This document shows, piece after piece, positions 1 through 8,846 of a stretch of 64,000 nucleotides of DNA. The notes beneath the pieces were generated by a model. The model was given only the letters and a program-made list of their open reading frames with translations, was not told the DNA's origin and made no database searches. The translations under genes were made by a program, and so were the position numbers. Within the stretch, counting starts at the first letter, position 1. Each line of letters starts with the position of its first letter. Source of the DNA: Streptomyces sp. NRRL B-1140. GTDB lineage: Bacteria; Actinomycetota; Actinomycetes; Streptomycetales; Streptomycetaceae. Where the stretch lies: assembly GCF_001280065.1 (NCBI RefSeq), contig NZ_LGEA01000092.1:89121-153120 (forward strand). Direction: 5' to 3'.

Positions 1-89
1 TTGGCCTGGTCGGCGTGGACCGACGGATCGGCGAGCTTCTTCTCCAGGTCGGCGTGCTCGGCGACGAGTTCCTCGACGGCCTCGAACAT
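1..89 (-). CDS. prfA: Peptide chain release factor 1, N-terminal end (partial)
   Basis: Only the first 29 codons lie in the window, reading MFEAVEELVAEHADLEKKLA and onward, which matches the N-terminal helix of bacterial RF1. The family recognises UAA and UAG in the ribosomal A site and triggers peptide release. The start is an ATG preceded by GGGGCTCC on the plus strand, that is a GGAGCCCC ribosome binding site on the minus strand. It lies downstream of rpmE on the same strand, the usual actinobacterial order rho-rpmE-prfA. The catalytic GGQ loop is outside the window. Confidence 0.85.
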   Translation of the reverse strand, partial: MFEAVEELVAEHADLEKKLADPSVHADQA

Positions 90-184
90 CTTGGGGCTCC
101 TGTGTACGGACGGGGGTGAAGGGCGGGCGACCAAAAACGCCGGTCCCGGAGCGCCCGGTGAGGGGGCGCGTCCGTGGACCGGCG

Positions 185-374
185 CTAGGGCCTGCCCGGC
201 GGATCAGGTCGGAGGAAAGCCGCCGTACCTGTCAGTGCCGGTGAGCGGGGCCTGGTGCGTGCAGCTGCAAGGCGGAGGAAGGAGCCGACGCGGAGCGTCG
301 GCGACTGACGACAACGCCGCAGATGTGCGTGCCAGGCCCCGCGTCTCCGACAGGATCCGCTGGGCAGGCCCTAG
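185..374. repeat. MITE-like element with 30-bp terminal inverted repeats
   Basis: The arms at 185-214 and 345-374 are inverted copies matching at 27 of 30 positions, both ending in CTAG followed inwards by GGCCTGCCC. The 130-bp interior has no convincing gene. This is the layout of a non-autonomous miniature transposable element; the terminal TA/CTAG would fit insertion by a transposase that duplicates TA. The element ends 8 bp before the rpmE stop codon, so it separates rpmE from prfA and may supply or disrupt the terminator between them. The family assignment is inferred only from its structure. Confidence 0.65.
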
Positions 375-382
375 GAGGCTCG

Positions 383-604
383 CTACTTCTTGGAGCCGGC
401 GGCCTTGCCGAAGCGGGCCTCGAAGCGGGCCACACGGCCACCGGTGTCGAGGATCTTCTGCTTGCCCGTGTAGAACGGGTGGCACTCGGAGCAGACATCG
501 GCGCGGATGGTGCCGGACTCGATGGTGCTACGGGTGGTGAACGACGCGCCACAGGTGCAGCTGACCTGCGTCTCGACGTACTCGGGGTGGATGTCGCGCT
601 TCAA
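383..604 (-). CDS. rpmE: 50S ribosomal protein L31, zinc-binding (C+) form
   Basis: This 73-residue protein starts [19 protein letters not shown] and carries four cysteines (Cys16, Cys18, Cys38, Cys41) in the arrangement of the zinc-containing L31 type, which acts at the subunit interface of the 70S ribosome. Streptomyces usually also encodes a cysteine-free paralogue under zinc control; this copy is the zinc-bound one. The length is normal for the family. It is preceded by GGAGAC six bases before the ATG. The upstream 605-740 stretch holds a small perfect hairpin (677-682 with 689-694) and is the likely promoter/leader region. Confidence 0.96.
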   Translation of the reverse strand: MKRDIHPEYVETQVSCTCGASFTTRSTIESGTIRADVCSECHPFYTGKQKILDTGGRVARFEARFGKAAGSKK

Positions 605-740
605 GGTGTCTCCTAGTTTCGGGAGGGCGCCGGGTCGCCGCCGCGGGGTGCGGGAGCGTGAACCGGGGCCGACGTACCAGTCTGCCAGGACTGGGGCCTA
701 CTCCCAAAACCGGGGGTTGCCGTCGTTTGTTCCCGCGCCC

Positions 741-1877
741 TTACGGGGCGCTGACGACACCCTTGGCCTCGCCGGACGCGCTGCCCTTCGTCGCGCTCTT
801 CGGGATCGGCTTGTCCTGCTCCAGGGCCTTCCAGATCTGTTCCGCCTTCTTCTTCCGGAGGAGGACGCGGTTGGGGTCGGCCGGGTCGTAGGCCACCGGC
901 ATCGTGACCATGTGCATGTGGGACGGGCTGATGCCCTGGAGGCCGCCGGCGAAGGAGGCGAGCTTGTTCACCGAGCCCAAGTCGGAGTCGGTCGTCACGG
1001 TCTTGGTCGCGGTCTCCGCGAGGTCGAGCAGCTTCTTCGGGTTCGAGAAGACGCCGACGTCCTTGATCTGGTTGACCAGGGCCTTGATGAAGGCCTGCTG
1101 GAGCTGGATGCGGCCGAGGTCGGAGCCGTCGCCGACGCCGTGCCTGGTGCGGACCAGGCCCAGGGCCTGCTTGCCGTCGAGCGTGTGGGTGCCCGCCTTC
1201 AGCTTCAGATGGCTGTCGGGGTCGTCGATGCTCTTGGTCGTGGTGATCTCGACGCCGCCGAGGTCGTCGATGAGCTTCTGGAAGCCGGCGAAGTCGACCT
1301 CCAGGTAGTGGTCCATGCGCAGGTCGGTGATCGACTCGACGGTCTTCACGGCGCAGGCGGCTCCGCCGGTGGAGTACGCGGAGTTGAACATCACGCCGTG
1401 GGCGGCGGGGTGCTCACCGCCCTTGGTGTCCGTGCACGACGGGCGGTCGATCAGGGTGTCGCGTGGGATGGAGACGACGCTGGCCTTCTTGTGGCCCTTG
1501 TAGATGTGCACGATCATCGCCGTGTCGGAGCGGGCGCTGCCGTCGTCGGTGCCGCCGCCGAGCTTCTTGTTGCCTCCGGCGCGGGTGTCGGAGCCGAGGA
1601 CCAGGATGTTCTCGGAGCCGTTGTCGGCCTTCTTGGGGCGGTCCGTGCCGAGAGCCTGGTCGATGTCGACGCTCTTGAGGTTGCCGTTGAGCTTGAAGTA
1701 CAGGTAACCGGCTCCGGCGCCACCCAGCACGACGATGCCGGCGGTGGTCCAGGCCGTGATCATCAGGCCCTTGCGACGTCTCGGAGGCTTGCGCCGCCGG
1801 CCCTTGCCGCGGTGACGCGCTCCGTCGATGCCATTGCTTCCCGGTATGCCCGGATCCGGCGTGCTCTCGGCAGACAT
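741..1877 (-). CDS. LytR-CpsA-Psr (LCP) family cell-wall ligase
   Basis: This 378-residue protein has a basic cytoplasmic N-terminus, one membrane helix at about residues 37-60, and an extracellular LCP domain from about residue 90. LCP signatures are visible: GSDTR at 95-99, RSDTAM at 116-121 and SIPRDTL at 136-142. Family members transfer undecaprenyl-linked glycopolymers such as teichoic acid or arabinogalactan-type polymers to peptidoglycan. The ATG is preceded by GAGGAG. It is transcribed in the same direction as the protease upstream, separated by a strong hairpin, so it is probably its own unit. Streptomyces have many LCP paralogues and the exact polymer cannot be told from the sequence. 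Confidence 0.92.
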   Translation of the reverse strand: MSAESTPDPGIPGSNGIDGARHRGKGRRRKPPRRRKGLMITAWTTAGIVVLGGAGAGYLYFKLNGNLKSVDIDQALGTDRPKKADNGSENILVLGSDTRAGGNKKLGGGTDDGSARSDTAMIVHIYKGHKKASVVSIPRDTLIDRPSCTDTKGGEHPAAHGVMFNSAYSTGGAACAVKTVESITDLRMDHYLEVDFAGFQKLIDDLGGVEITTTKSIDDPDSHLKLKAGTHTLDGKQALGLVRTRHGVGDGSDLGRIQLQQAFIKALVNQIKDVGVFSNPKKLLDLAETATKTVTTDSDLGSVNKLASFAGGLQGISPSHMHMVTMPVAYDPADPNRVLLRKKKAEQIWKALEQDKPIPKSATKGSASGEAKGVVSAP

Positions 1878-2009
1878 GTACTCCTCAGCTCTTCTACGGT
1901 CGCTTACCCCCTGCGGTCAGTGTCAGGCGTGGCCGAAAAGGACCCTTCCCGCACTATCGTCGCCCCACCTGGTCAGACGGGGAAACTCGGGAAAGGGTTG
2001 CACAACGGA

Positions 2010-2040
2010 CTGTGCCCACCGCGTAGGACGGTGGGCACAG
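2010..2040 (-). terminator. Hairpin terminator after the secreted protease gene
   Basis: A perfect 12-bp stem (2010-2021 with 2029-2040, 7-base loop) lies 44 bp after the protease stop. A second perfect palindrome of 16 bp occupies 2056-2071, even closer to the stop. There is no long U tract, which is usual for Streptomyces terminators. Confidence 0.7.
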
Positions 2041-2083
2041 CGCGTGTTCGGCACAGCGGGGCGCGCCCCGCTCACCTGCGATT

Positions 2084-3889
2084 TCAGCCGAAGATGTCGT
2101 ACTGCTTGAAATCGGTGCCGACGGACTTCCGTGTGGCGAAGATCTCGCTGGTCCCCTTGCCGGTGCCGGCGTAGAGGTAGAGCGTGCCGCCGGGGGTGCG
2201 GGCCAGGAAATCGGCCTTGCCGTCGCCGGTGACGTCACCGGGCGCGTCGAAGGCGTTGTAGCCGTCCCACGTGCGCACCTTGACCCGGGCCGAGAACGCA
2301 CCCGAGCCGGCCTTGCCGGTGCCCTTGTACAGGTAGATGTAGCTGCCCGACTTGCTGCGGGCGATCAGGTCGGTCTTGCCGTCCCCGTTGAAGTCGCCCT
2401 TGCCGCGCACGGAGTTGTACTGGTTCCAGCCGGAGCCGACCTTCACCCGAGAGGCGAAGGTGCCGTTGCCCTTGCCCGGGTAGATCCACATGACGCCCGC
2501 GGAGTCGACCGAGAGCAGGTCGGGCAGGTAGTCGCCGGTGACGTCACCAGGGGTGATGATCCGGGTGCGGGTCTTCCAGTTGTCGGCGATCTGCTTGGTG
2601 CTCCAGGTGCCGCTGGAGATGACGTAGTGCGCCCAGAAGACGTCGCCGGTGGAGCTGACGCGGTAGACCAGGTCCTGGTAGCCGTCCCGGTCGAGGTCGG
2701 TCTGCAGGACGACGTTGACGCCGTCCCAGTTGCCCCAGGACTCGCGAGCGGCGAAGGACGTGCCGTTGGAGTTCTTGGAGTAGCCGGTCTTGGTGGAGGC
2801 GTTGCGCACCCACAGGTCGGCCTTGTGGTCACCGTTGATGTTGGTGTCGTCCAGGCGCGGGTAGGCGGCGCCCACGTAGGTGCTGACCTTGCTGAAGACG
2901 CTGTATGCGCCCTTCGCGACGCAGTCGGTCACGCCCCAGGACACGACACCGACGATCCGGTTGTTGACGACCAGGGGGCCGCCGGAGTCGCCGTTGCAGG
3001 CGGAGACGGTGCCGGTGTCGCTGCCGGTGGCGGGATTGCCCGCGCAGACCATGTGGCCCTTGATGAAGTCCGCGCCGTACGCGTTGGAGCACGTCGTGTC
3101 GGACTGCATGGGCAGTGTGGCCGTCTTCAGCGTCTCGGAGATGTCGTCGCTGGTGGAGGTGGTGCGGCCCCAGCCGTAGACCTTGGCGCTGGTGCCGGCC
3201 TTGTACGACGTGGTGTCACCGGACGTCGTCATCCGGATCGGGGTGGCCTTGACCGGGACGGCCAGGGTCAGCACCGCGATGTCGTTGTCGATGGTGCTCG
3301 CGTTGTACGACGGGTGGTTCCACTGCCGCCAGACCGCCGTGGCGGTACCGCCGTGCAGGTCGGTGCCGTTGTCCGAGGGAAGCTGGGAGGTGCCGGTGAC
3401 AACCGCGCCGTTGGCGTTCCAGTTGTAGCCCTTGACGCAGTGCGCTGCGGTGAGGATCTTCGTCGGCGCCACGACGGCGCCGCCGCAGAAGAAGCCGATG
3501 TCGTCGCTGGTGCTGGAGGTGCCCCGGTCGTCGAAGTAGAGGAGCTGCGCCATCCACGGGGCCGTGCTGATGGTGGTCTCGTTGCCACCGATGATCTTCG
3601 GGTCGATGCTGCCGGTGTTCGTGCCGGTGCCGGCGCTGAGCGAAGCCTTGCTCGTCTTGCCGGCGACATCGTCACCGACCATGGCGCCCGCGACGCGCTT
3701 CTCCAGCTCGGCGAGCGACGGCGAGCTCATGGCGGGCTTGACCGTCGGCTGCGGCAGCGGGGTCGCCGCGTCGGCGGACGTCGTCAGCAGCGCGCCGGCC
3801 ACGGCGGCGGCGACACCGGCCGCGGCGACGGGCAGTGCTATGCGTATCCGGCGTCTGTGCCGACCGCCCCCGGGCATGGGTGTACCCAC
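2084..3889 (-). CDS. Secreted trypsin-like serine protease with FG-GAP/VCBS repeat domain
   Basis: This 601-residue protein has an N-terminal signal sequence (basic residues to 16, hydrophobic to about 42), a propeptide, then a chymotrypsin-fold (S1) domain starting IIGG at 99. The catalytic triad is visible: His150 in TAAHC, Asp203 in DNDIAVL, and Ser302 in GDSGGP. The C-terminal part (about 350-601) carries several FG-GAP/VCBS motifs of the form DxNGDGxxDL (for example GDFNGDGKTDLIA), which build a calcium-binding beta-propeller and probably aid substrate or surface binding. It should be exported as a zymogen by the Sec or Tat route. The GTG or ATG start cannot be fully settled, but the signal peptide fits this one. 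Confidence 0.93.
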   Translation of the reverse strand: MGTPMPGGGRHRRRIRIALPVAAAGVAAAVAGALLTTSADAATPLPQPTVKPAMSSPSLAELEKRVAGAMVGDDVAGKTSKASLSAGTGTNTGSIDPKIIGGNETTISTAPWMAQLLYFDDRGTSSTSDDIGFFCGGAVVAPTKILTAAHCVKGYNWNANGAVVTGTSQLPSDNGTDLHGGTATAVWRQWNHPSYNASTIDNDIAVLTLAVPVKATPIRMTTSGDTTSYKAGTSAKVYGWGRTTSTSDDISETLKTATLPMQSDTTCSNAYGADFIKGHMVCAGNPATGSDTGTVSACNGDSGGPLVVNNRIVGVVSWGVTDCVAKGAYSVFSKVSTYVGAAYPRLDDTNINGDHKADLWVRNASTKTGYSKNSNGTSFAARESWGNWDGVNVVLQTDLDRDGYQDLVYRVSSTGDVFWAHYVISSGTWSTKQIADNWKTRTRIITPGDVTGDYLPDLLSVDSAGVMWIYPGKGNGTFASRVKVGSGWNQYNSVRGKGDFNGDGKTDLIARSKSGSYIYLYKGTGKAGSGAFSARVKVRTWDGYNAFDAPGDVTGDGKADFLARTPGGTLYLYAGTGKGTSEIFATRKSVGTDFKQYDIFG

Positions 3890-3954
3890 GAATGTCCCCC
3901 CTCGGGATCACAAGTTCGAAGAGAGCGTGATCCTACCCGCACCCGAACAACACA

Positions 3955-3985
3955 GAGGGCCGCCCCCCGTCCGGGGGCGGCCCTC
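3955..3985 (-). terminator. Terminator downstream of rho
   Basis: A 13-bp GC-rich perfect stem (3955-3967 with 3973-3985) with a 5-base loop lies 45 bp past the rho stop codon and before the divergently spaced protease promoter. Confidence 0.75.
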
Positions 3986-4029
3986 TTGTGCAGTCCTTAC
4001 CTGAGGCGGTTCACCTCAGCCGACTCACC

Positions 4030-6108
4030 TCAGTCGCCGTTGCCGGGCGTCGGGGTGGTCTTCTGGATCTGCATCAGGAACTCGACGTTCGACTTCGTCT
4101 GCTTCATCTTGTCGAGGAGCAGCTCGATGGCCTGCTGCTGGTCGAGGGCGTGCAGCACCCGGCGCAGCTTCCAGACGACCGCGAGCTCCTCGTTGCCGAG
4201 CAGGATCTCTTCCTTGCGGGTGCCGGACGCGTCGACGTCCACCGCCGGGAAGATGCGCTTGTCGGCGAGCTTGCGGTCGAGCTTGAGCTCCATGTTGCCG
4301 GTGCCCTTGAACTCCTCGAAGATCACCTCGTCCATGCGGGACCCGGTGTCCACCAGAGCGGTGGCGAGGATCGTCAGCGAGCCGCCGTCCTCGATGTTGC
4401 GGGCCGCACCGAAGAAGCGCTTCGGCGGGTACAGCGCCGTCGAGTCGACACCACCGGACAGGATGCGGCCGGAGGCCGGGGCGGCGAGGTTGTACGCGCG
4501 GCCCAGGCGGGTGATCGAGTCGAGCAGCACGACCACGTCGTGGCCCAGCTCCACCAGACGCTTGGCGCGCTCGATGGCGAGCTCGGCGACGGTGGTGTGG
4601 TCCTCGGCGGGACGGTCGAAGGTCGAGGAGATGACCTCGCCCTTGACCGACCGCTGCATGTCGGTGACCTCTTCCGGACGCTCGTCGACGAGGACGACCA
4701 TCAGGTGGCACTCGGGGTTGTTGTGGGTGATCGCGTTGGCGATCGCCTGCATGATCATGGTCTTGCCGGTCTTCGGCGGGGCCACGATCAGACCGCGCTG
4801 GCCCTTACCGATCGGCGACACGAGGTCGATGATGCGGGTGGTCAGCACGCCCGGGTCCGTCTCCAGGCGGAGGCGGTCCTGCGGGTACAGCGGGGTGAGC
4901 TTGTTGAACTCCGGGCGGCCGCGGCCGTGTTCGGGCGCCATGCCGTTGACGGAGTCGAGGCGCACCAGCGCGTTGAACTTCTCGCGCCGCTCGCCTTCCT
5001 TGGGCTGGCGCACGGCGCCGGTGATGTGGTCGCCCTTGCGCAGGCCGTTCTTGCGGACCTGGGCGAGGGAGACGTACACGTCGTTCGGGCCGGGCAGGTA
5101 GCCGGACGTGCGGATGAACGCGTAGTTGTCGAGGATGTCCAGGATGCCCGCGACCGGGATCAGGACGTCGTCCTCGTTGATCTGCGGCTCGGAGGCGATG
5201 TCGTCGCGGCCACGACGGCCACGGCGGTCGCGGTAGCGGCCGCGACGGCCACGCCGGCCACCCTCGAAGTCGTCGTCATCCTGCTGCTGGCCCCGGTCCT
5301 GACGGCCGCCGCCCTGCTGGCTCTGCTGCTGGCCGCGCTGGCCGCCGCCCTGCTGGTCGTCGCCCTTGCCGCCGCGGCGGTCGCGGTCCCGGCCACCGCG
5401 GTCACCACGCTCTCCGCGGTCACGGCGGTCGCGACGACGGCCCTCGCCGCCGTCACCGGCGTCGGACTTGGCCTCGTTGTTCTGGGACTGCTGCTGCGAC
5501 GGGGCCGGCGTCTCGGCCTTGGTGTCGCTCTTCGCCTCGGCGACGACGGTCTCCGTGGCGGTGGAGGCCGGGGCTCCGGCCTCGGCGGTGGCCCGGCGGC
5601 GACGGCGCTCGGGCGCCTCGTCCCCGCCGCGCTCGCCCGCGCTCGCGCGGGAACCGTCGCGGGAGGGGCCGCCGGCCGGCTGGCCGGGGATCTCGATCTG
5701 CTGCTGGGCCACGGCCTTGTCGGCCTTGTCCGCGGGGGCCTGGGAGGCCTCCTTCGCGTCCGCCTTCTTGTCCGCCTTCTCGGCGTTGTCGCCCGTACGG
5801 GTCCGCGAGGTGGCGCGGCGCTTGGGCTTGGTCTCGGCGGGGGCGTCGGCCTTCGCGGCCGGAGCGGCGCCGCCGGACGCCTGCGCCTCCTTGATGACCT
5901 CGATCAGCTGGCTCTTGCGCATCCGCGCGGTACCCCTGATACCGAGGCCGGAGGCGACCTGCTGCAGCTCGGCCAGCACCATGCCCTCGAGGCCGGTACC
6001 GCGGCGCCGCCGGGAGCCGGCACCGCTGGCAGGCGCGGAGGCGTCCGTGGCGGGCGCGGCAGCGGTCTCCTCGACACGTGCGCCCATCAGATCGGTGGTG
6101 TCGCTCAC
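4030..6108 (-). CDS. rho: Transcription termination factor Rho, actinobacterial long form
   Basis: This 692-residue protein is a hexameric RNA-dependent helicase that ends transcription. It shows a Rho N-terminal helical domain (about 35-75), a very long disordered insertion rich in Arg, Gly, Asp, Glu and Gln (about 80-300) typical of actinobacteria, a cold-shock RNA-binding domain (about 310-385), and the RecA-type ATPase with Walker A APPKTGKT at about 446 and Walker [10 protein letters not shown]. The GTG start is preceded by GGGAAGGA. The insertion accounts for a length some 270 residues greater than E. coli Rho. In this class the insertion is linked to altered RNA specificity and condensate formation, which is family knowledge and not visible here. 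Confidence 0.98.
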   Translation of the reverse strand: MSDTTDLMGARVEETAAAPATDASAPASGAGSRRRRGTGLEGMVLAELQQVASGLGIRGTARMRKSQLIEVIKEAQASGGAAPAAKADAPAETKPKRRATSRTRTGDNAEKADKKADAKEASQAPADKADKAVAQQQIEIPGQPAGGPSRDGSRASAGERGGDEAPERRRRRATAEAGAPASTATETVVAEAKSDTKAETPAPSQQQSQNNEAKSDAGDGGEGRRRDRRDRGERGDRGGRDRDRRGGKGDDQQGGGQRGQQQSQQGGGRQDRGQQQDDDDFEGGRRGRRGRYRDRRGRRGRDDIASEPQINEDDVLIPVAGILDILDNYAFIRTSGYLPGPNDVYVSLAQVRKNGLRKGDHITGAVRQPKEGERREKFNALVRLDSVNGMAPEHGRGRPEFNKLTPLYPQDRLRLETDPGVLTTRIIDLVSPIGKGQRGLIVAPPKTGKTMIMQAIANAITHNNPECHLMVVLVDERPEEVTDMQRSVKGEVISSTFDRPAEDHTTVAELAIERAKRLVELGHDVVVLLDSITRLGRAYNLAAPASGRILSGGVDSTALYPPKRFFGAARNIEDGGSLTILATALVDTGSRMDEVIFEEFKGTGNMELKLDRKLADKRIFPAVDVDASGTRKEEILLGNEELAVVWKLRRVLHALDQQQAIELLLDKMKQTKSNVEFLMQIQKTTPTPGNGD

Positions 6109-6511
6109 GAAGGGTCCTTCCCTGGAGCGGACGTCGGCCTGTCTGGCTCGGCGACCGTTTGTGCTGTCCGACTTCGGTTCGTGTGGTGTGAACCGTGCCG
6201 GGGCGGTGGTCCGCCTAAGCGGCGGAGGAATCTGGTGATGGCGCTTCCTTGAGTCGTGGCACCCAGTGTCAGTGTCACGCGGCGTGGTCGCACCGGTTCC
6301 GGAGCGTGCCCTGCGCCCCGCTCAGTGTCCTCGTACGGCGTACGGTCCGACGTACGGAACACAGTGCGGCTTGGGGGGCTCCCGGAAGAATGTCTGTCCC
6401 GGACGGGGACACGAGGCACCTCGCCATGGTGGGGTCGGGTGCAGACTTGAGGTTAACACTACCGGATCCAACAAACATTCCCCCTCTCGAAATCCGGTAA
6501 CCGAGCGTTTT
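6109..6511 (-). other. Intergenic region: rho leader and thrB 3' end
   Basis: About 400 bp lie between the thrB stop and the rho start. The segment nearest thrB (about 6440-6510) is unusually AT-rich for this genome and contains TAGTGT near 6461 on the minus strand, a possible -10 element. That leaves a long rho leader of about 350 nt, compatible with the autoregulated leaders known for rho. I see no convincing small gene in it. Confidence 0.5.
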
Positions 6512-7441
6512 TCAGATGTCACCGGAGGTCGCGAGCGGCAGCACGCTCGCGCCCTGCTGGTCGAGACGCAGCCGGTTCGCGGCCCACTCCGCGCCCGCCA
6601 GGGCCTCGACCTTGTCGGCCGTCTCCGCGTCGGCCAGCGCCATGACCGTCGGTCCGGCGCCGGAGATGACCGCGGGGATGCCGTCGCCCCGCAGCCGCTC
6701 CACCAGTGCCGCGCTCTCGGGCATGGCCGGGGCGCGGTACTCCTGGTGCAGGCGGTCCTCGGTGGCCGGCAGCAGCAGTTCGGGGCGGCGCGTCAGGGCC
6801 TCGACGAGCAGGGCGGCCCGGCCGGCGTTGGCGGCGGCGTCGACGTGCGGAACGGTGCGCGGGAGCAGGCCGCGCGCCGTCTCCGTGAGTACCGGCTTTC
6901 CGGGGACGAAAACCACCGGAACGATGGAATCCGCGGGGTCCATCCTGATCGCGCGCGCGGCGCCGCCCTCCATCCAGGACAGCGTGAAGCCGCCCAGCAG
7001 GCACGCCGCGACGTTGTCGGGGTGCCCCTCGATCTCGGTGGCGAGCTCCAGCAGCGCGGTGTCGTCGAGCTTGGCGTCGGCCCCTATGGTCACGGCGCGG
7101 GCGGCGACGATGCCCGCGCAGATCGCGGCCGACGAGGAACCGAGACCCCGGCCGTGCGGAATCCGGTTGGCGCAGACGATCTCCAGACCGCGCGGCTGTC
7201 CGCCGAGCACGTCGAAGGCGGTGCGCAGGGATCGGACGAGCAGGTGCTTCTCGTCGCGCGGGAGCGTCTCGCTTCCCTCACCCGCGATGTCGATGTGCAG
7301 CCCGGAGTCGGCCACCCGGACGACCACGTCGTCGTACAAGCCCAGCGCGAGGCCGAGGGCGTCGAAGCCCGGGCCGAGGTTGGCGCTGGTGGCGGGGACG
7401 CGCACCCGGACGGCGGCGGCGCGGAACGCTGGACCGGCCAT
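6512..7441 (-). CDS. thrB: Homoserine kinase
   Basis: This 309-residue GHMP-family kinase phosphorylates homoserine to O-phosphohomoserine, the substrate of threonine synthase encoded upstream. The ATP-binding motif GRGLGSSSAA is at about 98-107 and the N-terminal VPATSANLGPGFD signature at 15-27. The reading frame stays open for 72 codons upstream, but the ATG at 7441 is preceded by AAGGAGAG and gives the normal family length. It is separated from thrC by 340 bp, so it may have its own promoter despite belonging to the same pathway cluster. Confidence 0.96.
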   Translation of the reverse strand: MAGPAFRAAAVRVRVPATSANLGPGFDALGLALGLYDDVVVRVADSGLHIDIAGEGSETLPRDEKHLLVRSLRTAFDVLGGQPRGLEIVCANRIPHGRGLGSSSAAICAGIVAARAVTIGADAKLDDTALLELATEIEGHPDNVAACLLGGFTLSWMEGGAARAIRMDPADSIVPVVFVPGKPVLTETARGLLPRTVPHVDAAANAGRAALLVEALTRRPELLLPATEDRLHQEYRAPAMPESAALVERLRGDGIPAVISGAGPTVMALADAETADKVEALAGAEWAANRLRLDQQGASVLPLATSGDI

Positions 7442-7781
7442 CGCTCGATGACTCTCCTTGAGCTGCGGTGATTGTCGAATGACGTGCAGTGGACATTCGA
7501 TGGCGAACGAGAACCCCCCAGGCCGCTGCCGACCGGGACGGCCGGCCGCTGCCCGGCCGCGGAGACGGCGCGGCGCCGTGCTCATGCGGAGGCATATGCG
7601 GCGGGCGGGTTCAGTACAGCCTATCGAAGGAAGGTTCTGTGGCGACACAGGGCGCACAGGAGGCGCACGATGCGTGTCGTAAGCCCCCTATGCACCCCCC
7701 GTAGGGAACTCCCCCGGGAAAGCGCCGTCTTGCGCCGGACCGTGTCGGGCCGTGCTCCGGCGCTCGGCGCGACGCCGCAGG
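7442..7781 (-). other. Intergenic region between thrC and thrB
   Basis: This 340-bp stretch holds no gene I can support. Candidate reading frames on either strand lack homology I recognise and ribosome binding sites. It probably carries a separate thrB promoter and leader. Confidence 0.4.
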
Positions 7782-8840
7782 TCAGGCCAGGCCGAGGCGC
7801 TCCGCCGCGGCCGCCGAGTCGACGGGTACGGTGACCGGCTGCGGCGCGCCGGCGACGGCCCAGTCGGGGTCCTTCAGGCCGTTGCCGGTGACGGTGCACA
7901 CGATGCGCTGCCCCGGGTCGACCTTGCCCTGCTCGGCGGCCTTCAGCAGACCCGCGACGGACGCGGCGGACGCCGGCTCGACGAAGACACCCTCCTGGGA
8001 CGCCAACAGACGGTAGGCGCGCAGGATCTCACGGTCCGTCACCTCGTCGATGAAGCCGCCCGACTCGTCCCGCGCGGCAAGCGCGTACTGCCAGGAGGCC
8101 GGGTTGCCGATGCGGATGGCCGTGGCGATGGTCGAGGGGTCCTTGACGACCTCGCCGCGCACGATCGGGGCACTGCCGGAGGCCTGGAAACCCCACATGC
8201 GCGGGGTCCGGGTCGCCACCTTGTCGGCGGCGTACTCCGTGTAGCCCTTCCAATAGGCCGTGATGTTGCCCGCGTTGCCGACCGGCAGGACGTGGATGTC
8301 GGGCGCGTCGCCGAGCATGTCCACGATCTCGAAGGCGGCGGTCTTCTGACCCTCGATACGGACCGGGTTGACCGAATTGACCAGCGCCACCGGGTAGTTG
8401 TCGCTCAGACCGCGCGCGAGCGTGAGGCAGTCGTCGAAGTTGCCGTCGACCTGGAGGATCTTCGCGCCGTGCACGAGGGCCTGGCCCATCTTGCCGAGCG
8501 CGATCTTGCCCGTCGGCACGAGCACGGCGCACACCATTCCGGCCCGCACGGCGTAGGCGGCGGCGGAGGCCGACGTGTTGCCGGTGGAGGCGCAGATGAC
8601 GGCCTTCGCGCCCTCCTCCTTGGCCCGGGTGATGGCCATGGTCATGCCGCGGTCCTTGAAGGACCCGGTCGGGTTCGCGCCCTCGACCTTGAGGTGGACC
8701 TCGCAGCCCGTGCGCTCGGAGAGCACCTGCGCGGGGACGAGGGGCGTGCCGCCCTCACGGAGCGTCACGACCGGCGTGCTGTCGGATACCGGCAGCCTGT
8801 CCCGGTACTCCTCGATGATTCCGCGCCACTGGTGGGTCAT
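7782..8840 (-). CDS. thrC: Threonine synthase
   Basis: This 352-residue PLP enzyme of fold type II converts O-phosphohomoserine to threonine, the last step of the branch. The PLP lysine is Lys62 in GSFKDRGM, and a glycine-rich phosphate loop (GNAGN) follows. The short form with an N-terminal [13 protein letters not shown] segment is the actinobacterial type. It starts 6 bp after the hom stop with a GGAGAGTAAC site inside the hom end, so the two are co-transcribed and probably translationally coupled. Confidence 0.96.
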   Translation of the reverse strand: MTHQWRGIIEEYRDRLPVSDSTPVVTLREGGTPLVPAQVLSERTGCEVHLKVEGANPTGSFKDRGMTMAITRAKEEGAKAVICASTGNTSASAAAYAVRAGMVCAVLVPTGKIALGKMGQALVHGAKILQVDGNFDDCLTLARGLSDNYPVALVNSVNPVRIEGQKTAAFEIVDMLGDAPDIHVLPVGNAGNITAYWKGYTEYAADKVATRTPRMWGFQASGSAPIVRGEVVKDPSTIATAIRIGNPASWQYALAARDESGGFIDEVTDREILRAYRLLASQEGVFVEPASAASVAGLLKAAEQGKVDPGQRIVCTVTGNGLKDPDWAVAGAPQPVTVPVDSAAAAERLGLA

Positions 8841-8846
8841 TGCTGG

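Noticed and set aside
507..5101. Long plus-strand frames at 507-2174 and 2627-5101.
   Set aside because: Both lie opposite the LCP, protease and rho genes, which have clear motifs; GC bias keeps the reverse frames open.
3988..6252. A 754-codon open frame on the plus strand opposite rho.
   Set aside because: It mirrors the GC-biased codons of rho on the other strand; its composition (Val/Leu/Gly/Ala) and lack of domains mark it as a shadow.
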